From assembly GCA_002798275.1 (NCBI GenBank), contig NWQR01000010.1, positions 1 to 64,000 on the forward strand: a stretch of 64,000 nt of DNA. Reading direction: 5' to 3'. Shown piece after piece: positions 25,691-33,797 of this stretch. Both the position numbers and the translations under genes were made by a program. Within the stretch, counting starts at the first letter, position 1. Every line of letters starts with the position of its first letter. This DNA is from Lysobacteraceae bacterium NML08-0793. GTDB lineage: Bacteria; Pseudomonadota; Gammaproteobacteria; Xanthomonadales; Xanthomonadaceae. Under the pieces are notes generated by a model. That model worked only from the letters and a program-made list of their open reading frames with translations. It was not told where the DNA came from and made no database searches.

Positions 25691-26767
25691 TCAGGCGGGC
25701 TGAAAATGGCCGGTTTGCAGGGTTTTTTCCAGCGTTTTGCGCCATGCCGACAGGTCGATATTGCGCTCATCGCGCCAAGCGGGGTTGTACAAGGTGGCGC
25801 AATAGCGCTCGCCTCGGTCGCATAGCAGGGTAACGATGCTGCCGGTTTGCCCGGCCTGTTTCATTGCTGCGGCCAGTTGCAGGCAGGCGACGAAATTGGT
25901 GCCCGACGAGCCGCCGTAGCGGAAGCCGAGCATTGTTTCGAGCAACAGCATCGCGGCGATGGAGGCGGTATCCGATACCTCAATGACCTGATCGACCACA
26001 TCGAACTGGAAGCTCGGCTCCACTTTCTGTCGGCCAATGCCCTCAATCAGGCTGAGGCATTCCACTTGTGCGCCACGGTCGCGCGCCTGCCAGCCCTTGG
26101 CAAACACCATGCCTTCGGGCTCGGCCACGCATAGCTGGCTTTCAAGGCCGCGATAGCGCAGATAGCGGCCAATGGTGGCGGAGGTGCCGCCGGTGCCTGC
26201 GCCGCAGACAATCCATGCCGGATGCGGGTGGGCTTCTTTTTCCAGCTGGCCAAGAATGGACTCGGCGATATTGTTGTTGCCGCGCCAGTCGGTCGCGCGC
26301 TCGGCAAGCCCGAACTGGTCGAGAAAACAAGCGCCATCGGCGGCGATTTCACGCGCGCGCTGCTGGGTGCATTTGCCCGGCGGGGTCAGGTCGGCCTTGC
26401 CGCCCAGGGCGCGCACGGCTTCGATTTTTCCGGGCGCGGTGCAGTCTGGCATCACCGCGGTGAAAGACAGCCCCAGCATCCGGGCAAACCAGGCTTCGGA
26501 AATCGCCGTGCTGCCCGATGAGGCATCCACCACGGCCTGTCCGGGTTTTAGCCGGCCATTGCACAACGCATACAGGAACAGCGAGCGCGCCAGTCGATGT
26601 TTCAGGCTGCCGCTGGGGTGTGCGGCCTCGTCTTTCAGGTAGAAGTCGATGCCCGGAAAGCCGGGAAACTGCATGTGCAGCAAATGCGTGTCGGCAGAGC
26701 GAGCAGCTTCGCGTTGCAGCGTGGCGATGGCTTCACTTACCCAGCGGCGTTGTTCGGAAATGGTCAT
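25691..26767 (-). CDS. PLP-dependent cysteine synthase / cysteine desulfhydrase-like enzyme
   Basis: The 358-aa fold-type II PLP enzyme has the Schiff-base Lys in HPSGSLKHRLA, the substrate loop SSGSTAISEAW and the phosphate-binding loop CGAGTGGTSATIGRY. It is longer than CysK or CysM and shows features of the Cds1-type L-cysteine desulfhydrase group, which releases sulfide, pyruvate and ammonia. Synthase activity cannot be excluded. The start MTISEQRRW at 26767 is chosen over a frame extended by 16 non-family residues. It follows uppP by 10 bp in the same direction. Confidence 0.82.
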   Translation of the reverse strand: MTISEQRRWVSEAIATLQREAARSADTHLLHMQFPGFPGIDFYLKDEAAHPSGSLKHRLARSLFLYALCNGRLKPGQAVVDASSGSTAISEAWFARMLGLSFTAVMPDCTAPGKIEAVRALGGKADLTPPGKCTQQRAREIAADGACFLDQFGLAERATDWRGNNNIAESILGQLEKEAHPHPAWIVCGAGTGGTSATIGRYLRYRGLESQLCVAEPEGMVFAKGWQARDRGAQVECLSLIEGIGRQKVEPSFQFDVVDQVIEVSDTASIAAMLLLETMLGFRYGGSSGTNFVACLQLAAAMKQAGQTGSIVTLLCDRGERYCATLYNPAWRDERNIDLSAWRKTLEKTLQTGHFQPA

Positions 26768-26777
26768 GGCAACTCCA

Positions 26778-27635
26778 TCAAGCATTGGCAGGCAGGCACA
26801 ATAGCAGCGCCGCACCTAGCAGTAAGCGATAACAGGCAAAAGCGGTAAAGCGGTGGCTCTGGATATAGCGCAGCAGCCATTTCACCGCCACGAATGCGGT
26901 TGCCATCGAGGCGAAGAACGCCACCGCCAGTGCGCTCCAGTTTTCATCGGCCATACCGCCGCTGCGCCAGAGGCTGATGAGCTCGTAGCCGGTGGCGGCA
27001 AACATGGTCGGGATGCCGACCAGAAAGGCGAATTCGGTGGCGGCGGTGCGCGAGGTGGTGCCTGCCAGCAAGGCCACGAAAATGGTTGAAGCCGAGCGCG
27101 AGGTGCCGGGGAAAACCCCGGCCACCACTTGGGCGATGCCGACTAAAACAGCGGTGAACCAGGCGATTTCACGGCGCTCGCCAATGGCGCGAGCGCGGCG
27201 AGTGGCCAGCTGCTCGGCCAGCAGCATCCAGAACGCGCCGATAATTAGCGCCCAGGCAATCGGCCCGACCGTATCGGGCAGTTCCCAGCCGAGTTTTTTC
27301 ACCAGCAGCCCGCCGATTGCGGTTACGCCAAAAGCCAGCCCCAGCTTCAGTAGATAGCTGCGGGCGGCGCGTACATTGGCAGCTTCGCCTTCGCCTTCGC
27401 CTTCGGCATCGGGCAGCGGGCGGCCGGCAAAGGCGGCGGCCAGCGCCAGCAGCTTGCGCCAGTAGATGAACACCACGGCAAGAATCGCACCGGCTTGGAT
27501 GGCGATATTGAACAGGTCGCTGCGTGCACCCAGCCAGTGCTGGGCAATCAGCAAATGCCCGGTGCTGGAAATGGGCAGAAATTCGGTAATGCCTTCGATG
27601 ATGCCCAGCAGCAGGGCGGAGAGCAGGTCTGACAT
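26778..27635 (-). CDS. uppP: Undecaprenyl-diphosphatase
   Basis: UppP (BacA) dephosphorylates undecaprenyl diphosphate to recycle the lipid carrier for cell-wall and O-antigen synthesis. Both signatures are present: EGITEFLPISSTGHL (residues 14-28) and PGTSRSASTI. Seven to eight hydrophobic helices fill 285 aa. A (Gly-Glu)n run in a cytoplasmic loop is encoded by nearly four copies of a 6-bp repeat at 27383-27405, in frame, so its length could vary harmlessly. Confidence 0.95.
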   Translation of the reverse strand: MSDLLSALLLGIIEGITEFLPISSTGHLLIAQHWLGARSDLFNIAIQAGAILAVVFIYWRKLLALAAAFAGRPLPDAEGEGEGEAANVRAARSYLLKLGLAFGVTAIGGLLVKKLGWELPDTVGPIAWALIIGAFWMLLAEQLATRRARAIGERREIAWFTAVLVGIAQVVAGVFPGTSRSASTIFVALLAGTTSRTAATEFAFLVGIPTMFAATGYELISLWRSGGMADENWSALAVAFFASMATAFVAVKWLLRYIQSHRFTAFACYRLLLGAALLLCLPANA

Positions 27636-27704
27636 GCAGGATTGGGGGCAAAACGGCGAGGGGCGGAAGGTTAACAGGCTCTTTGCCTGCTGGCGAAAAA
27701 CATC

Positions 27705-27720
27705 TGGCAGGGCGTGCGCT
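27705..27720 (+). promoter_or_regulatory. Possible sigma-54-like element upstream of glnA
   Basis: TGGCAGGGCGTGCGCT has the required GG-N10-GC spacing and TGGCA, but the -12 half (GCGCT rather than TTGCT) is imperfect. It lies 85 bp before the glnA start. Such a match can arise by chance in G+C-rich DNA, so it is only a candidate for nitrogen control. Confidence 0.2.
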
Positions 27721-27804
27721 GTGGGGGCTTAGGCAAAGTAAAATCAACCGGCTGCGGCATCGTCCGCAAACCCTGCCCCCTCAACTCCCCTGCCGGTGTC
27801 TGTC

Positions 27805-29214
27805 ATGTCGTTTGAACACGTTGAAAAGCTTGTTGCCGAACATAAGGTCGAATTTGTGGATCTGCGCTTTGCCGATATGCGCGGCGTGCAGCACCACGTT
27901 ACTTTCCCGGTGTCCATCGTCGATGAAAGCCTGTTTGAAGAGGGGCGGATGTTCGATGGCAGCTCGATTGCCGGTTGGCGCGGCATCCAGAACTCCGACA
28001 TGGTGCTGTTGCCGGATGCGTCCACTGCCTTCATCGACCCGTTCATGGCCGATCCCACGCTGGTGCTGACCTGCGACATTCTCGACCCGACTACGATGCA
28101 GGCTTACGAGCGCGACCCGCGCGGCATCGCCAAGCGCGCCGAGGCTTATCTGAAGGCCAGCGGCATTGCCGATACCGGCTTTTTCGGCCCGGAGCCGGAG
28201 TTTTTCATTTTCGATTCGGTGCGCTTTGGCAATGACATGGGGCATGTGTTCTTCGAGGTCGATTCCGAAGAAGCCGCTTGGAACTCCAAGCGCGACTATG
28301 CCCACGGCAACAGTGGCTATCGGCCGATGGTGAAGGGCGGCTACTTTCCGGTGGCGCCGCTGGATTCGCTGCACGATATTCGCGCCGAAATGTGCAAGGA
28401 GCTGGCACGGGTCGGGCTGGAAGTGGAAGTCCACCATCACGAAGTCGCCAATGCTGGGCAGTGCGAAATCGGCGTGCGCTTCGATACGCTGACCAAGAAG
28501 GCCGACGACCTGCTGACGCTGAAATACATCGTCAAAAACGTGGCGCACCGTTATGGCAAGACCGCCACCTTTATGCCCAAGCCGATTGTCGGCGACAACG
28601 GCAGCGGTATGCATGTGCACATGAGCCTATCCAAAGGCGGGCAGAATCTGTTTTCCGGCGATGGCTATGGCGGTTTGAGCCAAATGGCGCTGTGGTATAT
28701 CGGCGGCATCTTCAAGCATGCCCGCGCCATCAATGCCTTTGCCAACAGCACCACCAACAGCTACAAGCGGCTGGTGCCGGGCTTTGAAGCGCCGGTGATG
28801 CTGGCGTATTCGGCTTCCAATCGTTCTGCCTCCTGCCGCATCCCGCATGTCTCCAACCCCAAGGCGCGCCGGGTGGAAATGCGCTTCCCCGACCCGATGA
28901 ACAGCGGCTATCTGATTTTTGCCGCGCTTTTGATGGCGGGTCTTGATGGCATCAAGAACCAGATCGACCCCGGCAGCCCCAGCGACAAAGACCTGTACGA
29001 CTTGCCACCGGAAGAAGAAAAGAACATCCCCACCGTTTGCCACAGCCTTGACCAAGCCTTGCAGGCGTTGGACAAGGATCGCGAGTTCCTGAAAGCCGGT
29101 GGCGTGTTCAGCGATGACTTCATCGACGCTTATATCGAGCTGAAAATGCGTGAAGTTACCAGCTTCCGTGCCGCCACCCACCCGCTGGAATATCAGATGT
29201 ACTACACGCTGTAA
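27805..29214 (+). CDS. glnA: Type I glutamine synthetase
   Basis: GlnA makes glutamine from glutamate, ammonia and ATP as a dodecamer. Conserved elements are FDGSSIAGW, the [11 protein letters not shown] metal ligands, [10 protein letters not shown], the NRSASCRIP loop and the adenylylation tyrosine in DLYDLPPEE, so activity is probably tuned by GlnE. The length of 469 aa matches the GSI-beta type. The ATG at 27805 is used; a GTG three codons earlier is possible. No ntrBC or glnK lies next to it in this window. Confidence 0.97.
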   Translation: MSFEHVEKLVAEHKVEFVDLRFADMRGVQHHVTFPVSIVDESLFEEGRMFDGSSIAGWRGIQNSDMVLLPDASTAFIDPFMADPTLVLTCDILDPTTMQAYERDPRGIAKRAEAYLKASGIADTGFFGPEPEFFIFDSVRFGNDMGHVFFEVDSEEAAWNSKRDYAHGNSGYRPMVKGGYFPVAPLDSLHDIRAEMCKELARVGLEVEVHHHEVANAGQCEIGVRFDTLTKKADDLLTLKYIVKNVAHRYGKTATFMPKPIVGDNGSGMHVHMSLSKGGQNLFSGDGYGGLSQMALWYIGGIFKHARAINAFANSTTNSYKRLVPGFEAPVMLAYSASNRSASCRIPHVSNPKARRVEMRFPDPMNSGYLIFAALLMAGLDGIKNQIDPGSPSDKDLYDLPPEEEKNIPTVCHSLDQALQALDKDREFLKAGGVFSDDFIDAYIELKMREVTSFRAATHPLEYQMYYTL

Positions 29215-29231
29215 GGCGTGTGGCGCAGGCT

Positions 29232-29248
29232 GCCCCGCGTAGCGGGGC
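29232..29248. other. GC stem-loop after glnA
   Basis: A 7-bp perfect hairpin, GCCCCGC and GCGGGGC around GTA, lies 18 bp after the glnA stop. No T-run follows directly; T-rich sequence begins 30 bp later. It may be a weak terminator or an RNA 3'-end-stabilising hairpin. Confidence 0.4.
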
Positions 29249-29277
29249 GCGTCAGCCAGGCCGGGCTTCGTTGCCGC

Positions 29278-29305
29278 TTTTCTTTAAAACATTTTCTTTA
29301 AAACA
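29278..29305. repeat. Tandem pair of a 14-bp AT-rich repeat
   Basis: TTTTCTTTAAAACA occurs twice in immediate succession in the 219-bp gap between glnA and the amidase gene. The A+T content stands out against the G+C-rich surroundings. The role is unknown; it could mark a bent or protein-binding upstream region of the amidase promoter. Nothing else in this gap is recognisable. Confidence 0.6.
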
Positions 29306-29433
29306 AAGGCGGTACGTTGCCCGGTGCATATCCCGGCGTTTGTTCAATGCCTCTTTCAAGCAGAAAGGGGTGCATGAAAATATGCAAGGATGAATAAGCT
29401 CGAAATCTGTCCAACAGATATGCTGCATACATC

Positions 29434-30183
29434 ATGAACATCAAGCCACTAGTTGCCCTCGCCCTGACCGCAGCCCTTGCCGCCTGTACCCATGCGCCGC
29501 TGCGCAACCCGAAGGCGAGCTGGGTGCCCTCGCCCAATCAAGACGCGCGCCGCGCACTGGTCATCGTGCTGCATTACACCCAGCAAGATTCGGTGGAAGA
29601 AAGCCTAGAAACCCTGCGCACCGCCAATAGCCAAGGCAAGGTCAGCGCACATTATTTGCTGGGCAAGGACGGCAGGCTGTATCAGCTGGTGGCCGACGAG
29701 GCGCGTGCTTGGCATGCCGGGGGCGGGCGTTGGGGCACGATCACCGACCTCAACAGCGCCTCGATTGGCATCGAAATCGACAACAATGGGGTGGCGCCTT
29801 ATCCGGATGTGCAGATTGAGGCGCTGATTGCCCTCTTAGAAGACCTAACCACGCGGCTGCGCATCCCGAAAACGCAAATCATCGGCCACTCCGACCTCGC
29901 GCCCACGCGCAAGGTTGACCCCGGCGCGCATTTTCCGTGGAAGCGTCTGCACGATGCGGGTTTTGGCATCTGGCCAAGTGGCGAACTGGTCGATGCCCCG
30001 GCAGGTTTCGACCCTTGGCTTGCGATGGCCGCACTGGGCTATCCGTTGGCGGATCGGCCTGCCGCATTGCGGGCATTCCGCATGCGTTTTCGCGCCATCC
30101 CGGCCACGCAAACGCAACCGGCCGAGCCGGATGCAGAGGATTTGCGCATCCTGTACGCGCTCAGCCGCAATCTTGTGCAATAG
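29434..30183 (+). CDS. N-acetylmuramoyl-L-alanine amidase lipoprotein, AmiD-like
   Basis: The 249-aa protein has a lipobox (LTAALAAC) and an Amidase_2 zinc domain: VLHYTQQ (first ligand), HYLLGKDGRLYQLV, and IGHSDLAPTRKVDPGAHFPW (second His and substrate loop). AmiD-type enzymes cleave the amide between MurNAc and peptide, including on anhydro-muropeptides, at the inner face of the outer membrane. The C-terminal tail resembles the peptidoglycan-binding-like helix bundle of AmiD. Confidence 0.88.
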   Translation: MNIKPLVALALTAALAACTHAPLRNPKASWVPSPNQDARRALVIVLHYTQQDSVEESLETLRTANSQGKVSAHYLLGKDGRLYQLVADEARAWHAGGGRWGTITDLNSASIGIEIDNNGVAPYPDVQIEALIALLEDLTTRLRIPKTQIIGHSDLAPTRKVDPGAHFPWKRLHDAGFGIWPSGELVDAPAGFDPWLAMAALGYPLADRPAALRAFRMRFRAIPATQTQPAEPDAEDLRILYALSRNLVQ

Positions 30184-30218
30184 CGCGCAACCCCTTCTTT
30201 CCTTGAGCCAATCCCGTC

Positions 30219-31607
30219 ATGAACCAGATCAAAAACTGCACCTTCGATGAGCTTGCCATCGGCCAGAGCGCAACGCTGACCCGCATGGCCACGCTTCAGG
30301 ATATTGCCCTGTTTGCGGCTGCCTCCGGCGATATCAACCCCTCGCATATGGATGCCGAATTCGCTGCGGGCGAGCGTTTTGGCCAGGTGGTGGTACACGG
30401 CATGTGGACGGCTTCGTTGATTTCCGCGCTGCTTGGCACCGAGCTTCCCGGCCCCGGCACGATTTATCTTGGGCAGGACTTGCGTTTCATGCGTCCGGTC
30501 AAGCCCGGCGATGCCATCACCGCCCGCGTTGTGGTGAAAGAAAAACAGCCGGAAAAACACATCGTGTTGTTTGACTGCGAGTGCACCGATGCCGAGGGCA
30601 GGGTGGTGCTGCGCGGTACGGCCGAGGTGATTGCGCCGACCCAAAAGCACCAGCTTGACCGCGCGCAGATGCCGGAGATTCAAATCAACCGGCACCGCAT
30701 TTTCGACTTGGGCATGAAGCGTGCCTACACCTTGCCGCCGCTGCGCACTGCCGTGGTACATCCGACCAGCGAACGCTCCATCCAGGCGGCGGTGGAGGCC
30801 AGTGACGAGCGCCTGTTCGTGCCGGTTCTGGTGGGGCCGCGTGCGCGCATCGAATCGGCGGCGGCCGCAGCTGGCGTGTCGCTCGATGGCATCGAAATCA
30901 TCGACGTACCGCACAGCCATGCCGCAGCGCAAAAGGCGGCGGAAATGGCCGGACGCGGCGAGGTCGATGCCCTCATGAAAGGCAGCTTGCATACCGATGA
31001 GCTGCTGGGCGCCATCGTCGCTCGCGAAAATGGTCTGCGCACCGACCGTTGGTTGAGCCATGTGTTCCTGTTTGATGTGCCGGCCTACAACAAGCTGCTG
31101 ATGGTGACCGATGGCGCCATCAATATCGCACCGACGCTGGAGCAAAAACGCGATATCGCCCAGAACGCGATTGACCTGGCCTGCAAGCTGGGCATTCACG
31201 AGCCGAAAGTCGCGGTGCTGGCGGCGGTGGAAACGGTCAACCCGAAAATGGCCTCGACACTGGATGCGGCGGCGCTGACGGTGATGGCCGCACGCGGGCA
31301 AATCAAGCGCGGCCTAGTGGACGGGCCGTTGGCCTTCGACAATGCCATCGACATGGACGCGGTGAAAGAAAAAGGCATCGAGTCGCGCGTTGCAGGTCAG
31401 GCCGATATTCTCCTGGCGCCCGACCTTGAGGCCGGCAATATCGCGGCCAAGCAGTTGATGTACTTTGCCCGCGCCGACAGCGCCGGGCTGGTGCTGGGCG
31501 CTAAGGTACCGGTGATTTTGACCAGCCGCGCCGACAGTGTGCGCACCCGTCTGGCATCAATTGCGCTGGCGCGGATCGTTGCCCATACGCCGATGCCGGT
31601 GGCTTGA
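30219..31607 (+). CDS. Bifunctional MaoC-type enoyl-CoA hydratase / phosphate acyltransferase
   Basis: The 462-aa fusion joins an N-terminal hot-dog hydratase (1-150; DINPSHMD and FGQVVVHGMW hold the Asp-His hydratase motif) to a phosphotransacetylase-like domain (170-460; SERSIQAAVEA, DALMKGSLHTDELLGA, LLAPDLEAGNIAAKQL). It would hydrate enoyl-CoA and exchange CoA for phosphate on acyl groups. It heads an operon with acetate kinase (3 bp on) and an enoyl reductase (23 bp on), so the acyl phosphate is probably handed to the kinase for ATP. Confidence 0.9.
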   Translation: MNQIKNCTFDELAIGQSATLTRMATLQDIALFAAASGDINPSHMDAEFAAGERFGQVVVHGMWTASLISALLGTELPGPGTIYLGQDLRFMRPVKPGDAITARVVVKEKQPEKHIVLFDCECTDAEGRVVLRGTAEVIAPTQKHQLDRAQMPEIQINRHRIFDLGMKRAYTLPPLRTAVVHPTSERSIQAAVEASDERLFVPVLVGPRARIESAAAAAGVSLDGIEIIDVPHSHAAAQKAAEMAGRGEVDALMKGSLHTDELLGAIVARENGLRTDRWLSHVFLFDVPAYNKLLMVTDGAINIAPTLEQKRDIAQNAIDLACKLGIHEPKVAVLAAVETVNPKMASTLDAAALTVMAARGQIKRGLVDGPLAFDNAIDMDAVKEKGIESRVAGQADILLAPDLEAGNIAAKQLMYFARADSAGLVLGAKVPVILTSRADSVRTRLASIALARIVAHTPMPVA

Positions 31608-31610
31608 GCC

Positions 31611-32780
31611 ATGAGCCGGATTTTGGTTTTCAATGCAGGCTCGTCCACCATCAAGTTGGGTGAGTTTGAGCATGGCGCTACCGGCCTGAAGCGTTTGGGG
31701 CGGGGGGTGCTGGATTTGCGGCTTGCGCCGCTGGTGCTCGACTTCAGAGATGCAGCCGGGCAAACCCGCGTGCCGATTGCTGCCCGTCCCAGCGATGACT
31801 TGAGTGAGGTGATTGCCGAGCTACTGGTCTGGCTGGCCGGGCGGGAGGCTGGTGGCGAAATCATCGCCTGTGGTCATCGCATCGTGCATGGCGGCATGGC
31901 GTTCGATGCGCCGGTAGTGCTGGACGATATTGCTATCGAAAAGCTCGATGCGCTAGCGCCCTTGGCGCCGCTGCATCAGCCAGCGGGGCTGCGTCTGGTG
32001 CGGGCGATGCGCAAGGCGCGTCCCGGCCTGCCGCAAATCGCCTGTTTCGATACGGCATTTCATCGCAGCCATGATCCGCTGGTAACCCGCATGGCGATTC
32101 CGCGTGCGCTGCATGATGCCGGTGTGCGGCGCTATGGTTTTCACGGGCTTTCCTATCAATTCATTGCCGAAGAATTGCAGCGCACCGAACCTGCGCTGGC
32201 CATGCAGAAAATCGTCGTAGCGCATCTGGGCAGCGGCGCCAGCCTGTGTGCGCTGCAAAACGGCATCAGCCGCGACAGCAGCATGGGCTTTTCCGCACTC
32301 GACGGCATTCCAATGGCGACCCGGCCGGGCGAGCTGGATGCGGGTGTGCTGTTGTATCTGATGCAGCAACAGGGCATGGATGCCGATGAAATCCAGCACT
32401 GGCTGTATCACGACTGCGGCCTCAAGGGGGTTTCCGGCATCAGTGCCGACAGCCGCGTGCTGCTGCAAAGCGACGCCCCGGAAGCGGCGCAAGCCATTGA
32501 GCTGTTCTGCTTCCGCATCGCTCGTGGCGTGGCGGCGCTCGCCAATACGCTGGGCGGGCTGGATGGCCTGGTCTTTACTGCCGGCATTGGCGAGCATCAG
32601 CCGCCGATTCGTGCCCGGGTTTGCCAGCATCTGGCCTGGCTGGGCGTGGACATTGACGCTACGGCCAATGCAGAAAACAAGCGTGTGCTCGACAGCGCAA
32701 ACAGCCGCGTTTTTGTGCGCATGTTGCCCACCGACGAAGAGCGCGTCATCGCCGAGGCGGTTGCCCGGCTTGTTCACTGA
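31611..32780 (+). CDS. ackA: Acetate/propionate-type kinase
   Basis: The 389-aa ASKHA-fold kinase interconverts acyl phosphate and ADP with carboxylate and ATP. It begins ILVFNAGSSTIK (adenosine/phosphate 1), and has GHRIVHGG, CFDTAFH, YGFHGLSYQFIAEEL, VAHLGSGASLCA and FTAGIGEHQPPIR. It follows the hydratase-Pta gene by 3 bp and is surely cotranscribed. With a fused hydratase upstream and an enoyl reductase after it, the substrate may be longer than acetate, but this is inference. Confidence 0.92.
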   Translation: MSRILVFNAGSSTIKLGEFEHGATGLKRLGRGVLDLRLAPLVLDFRDAAGQTRVPIAARPSDDLSEVIAELLVWLAGREAGGEIIACGHRIVHGGMAFDAPVVLDDIAIEKLDALAPLAPLHQPAGLRLVRAMRKARPGLPQIACFDTAFHRSHDPLVTRMAIPRALHDAGVRRYGFHGLSYQFIAEELQRTEPALAMQKIVVAHLGSGASLCALQNGISRDSSMGFSALDGIPMATRPGELDAGVLLYLMQQQGMDADEIQHWLYHDCGLKGVSGISADSRVLLQSDAPEAAQAIELFCFRIARGVAALANTLGGLDGLVFTAGIGEHQPPIRARVCQHLAWLGVDIDATANAENKRVLDSANSRVFVRMLPTDEERVIAEAVARLVH

Positions 32781-32803
32781 ACTTCACGACCTGCGGAAAA
32801 AAC

Positions 32804-33568
32804 ATGTTCAATCTGAAAGGAAAACGCGGCCTGGTGGTGGGTATCGCCAATGCCGACAGCATCGCCTACGGCTGCGCCGAAGCCTTCCGCGCAGCTGGTG
32901 CCGAGCTTGCCGTCAGCTACCTCAATGCCAAGGCCGAGCCGCATGTGCGCCCGCTGGCTGAAGCCCTGCATGCGAGCATCATCGCGCCCTGCGATGTACG
33001 CGAGCCGGGGCAATTGGAAGCCTTGTTTGCACGCATCGAAAACGAATGGGGGCAGTTGGATTTTCTGCTGCATTCGATTGCCTTTGCCCCGCGTGAAGAC
33101 CTGCACGCGCCGCTGACCGATTGCAGCGCCGCCGGCTTTGCCATGGCGATGGATGTGTCCTGCCACAGCTTTATCCGCATGGCCCGGCTGGCTCGGCCGC
33201 TGATGAAGCAGGGGGGTGCATTGCTCACCGTGAGCTTTTTCGGCGGCGAGCGCGTGGTGGAAAACTACAACCTGATGGGGCCGGTCAAAGCCGCGCTGGA
33301 GTCGAGTGTGCGTTATCTGGCCGCCGACCTCGCCGAGCAAGGCATCCATGTGCATGCGCTTTCCACCGGGCCGGTCAAGACCCGCGCCGCCTCCGGCATT
33401 GGTCGCTTTGACGAACTGCTGAACCGCGTGCAGGCACGCACACCGGCACATCAATTGGTGGATATTGCCCAAATCGGCCAAATCGCCGCCTTTCTCGCCT
33501 CCGATGCCGGTGCTGCCATGACCGGACAAATCACCTACGCCGACGCCGGCTTTCATGTGATGGCATAA
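32804..33568 (+). CDS. FabI-like enoyl-ACP/enoyl-CoA reductase with Phe at the first catalytic Tyr
   Basis: The 254-aa SDR-like enzyme reduces an enoyl thioester with NAD(P)H. It has the FabI nucleotide loop (VVGIANADSIAYG), DFLLHSIAFA, and the NYNLMGPVKAALE segment with the main Tyr and Lys. At the position of E. coli FabI Tyr146 it reads TVSFFGGERV, i.e. Phe. This and its operon partners (hydratase-Pta, AckA) suggest a FabI paralogue for a side pathway such as acyl-CoA/PHB-linked metabolism, not the main fatty-acid cycle. A similar fabI-ackA-pta grouping is known in rhizobia. Confidence 0.82.
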   Translation: MFNLKGKRGLVVGIANADSIAYGCAEAFRAAGAELAVSYLNAKAEPHVRPLAEALHASIIAPCDVREPGQLEALFARIENEWGQLDFLLHSIAFAPREDLHAPLTDCSAAGFAMAMDVSCHSFIRMARLARPLMKQGGALLTVSFFGGERVVENYNLMGPVKAALESSVRYLAADLAEQGIHVHALSTGPVKTRAASGIGRFDELLNRVQARTPAHQLVDIAQIGQIAAFLASDAGAAMTGQITYADAGFHVMA

Positions 33569-33797
33569 GTCCTGACACAGCGCGCGGGCGGCTCTTGATG
33601 GCCATCAACTGGACTGCCTGCCCGCAACTGGAGGGCGAACTTGGGCATAGCGGCCTGCTTTGTTGATGCTGTACCACAGGCCGTTGAAGGCCTTGACCCA
33701 CCGGAGAGTGGCAGGATGTCGATGCAGGTCGGCTTCACGGGTTTTGCCGGCATCGGCGGGCTAAAATGCGCGGCCATTGATTCGTTGGAGTGGCGCC

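Noticed and set aside
27383-27405. Hexanucleotide repeat in uppP as a phase-variation switch
   Set aside because: The unit is 6 bp, so copy changes keep the frame and only alter a Gly-Glu loop.
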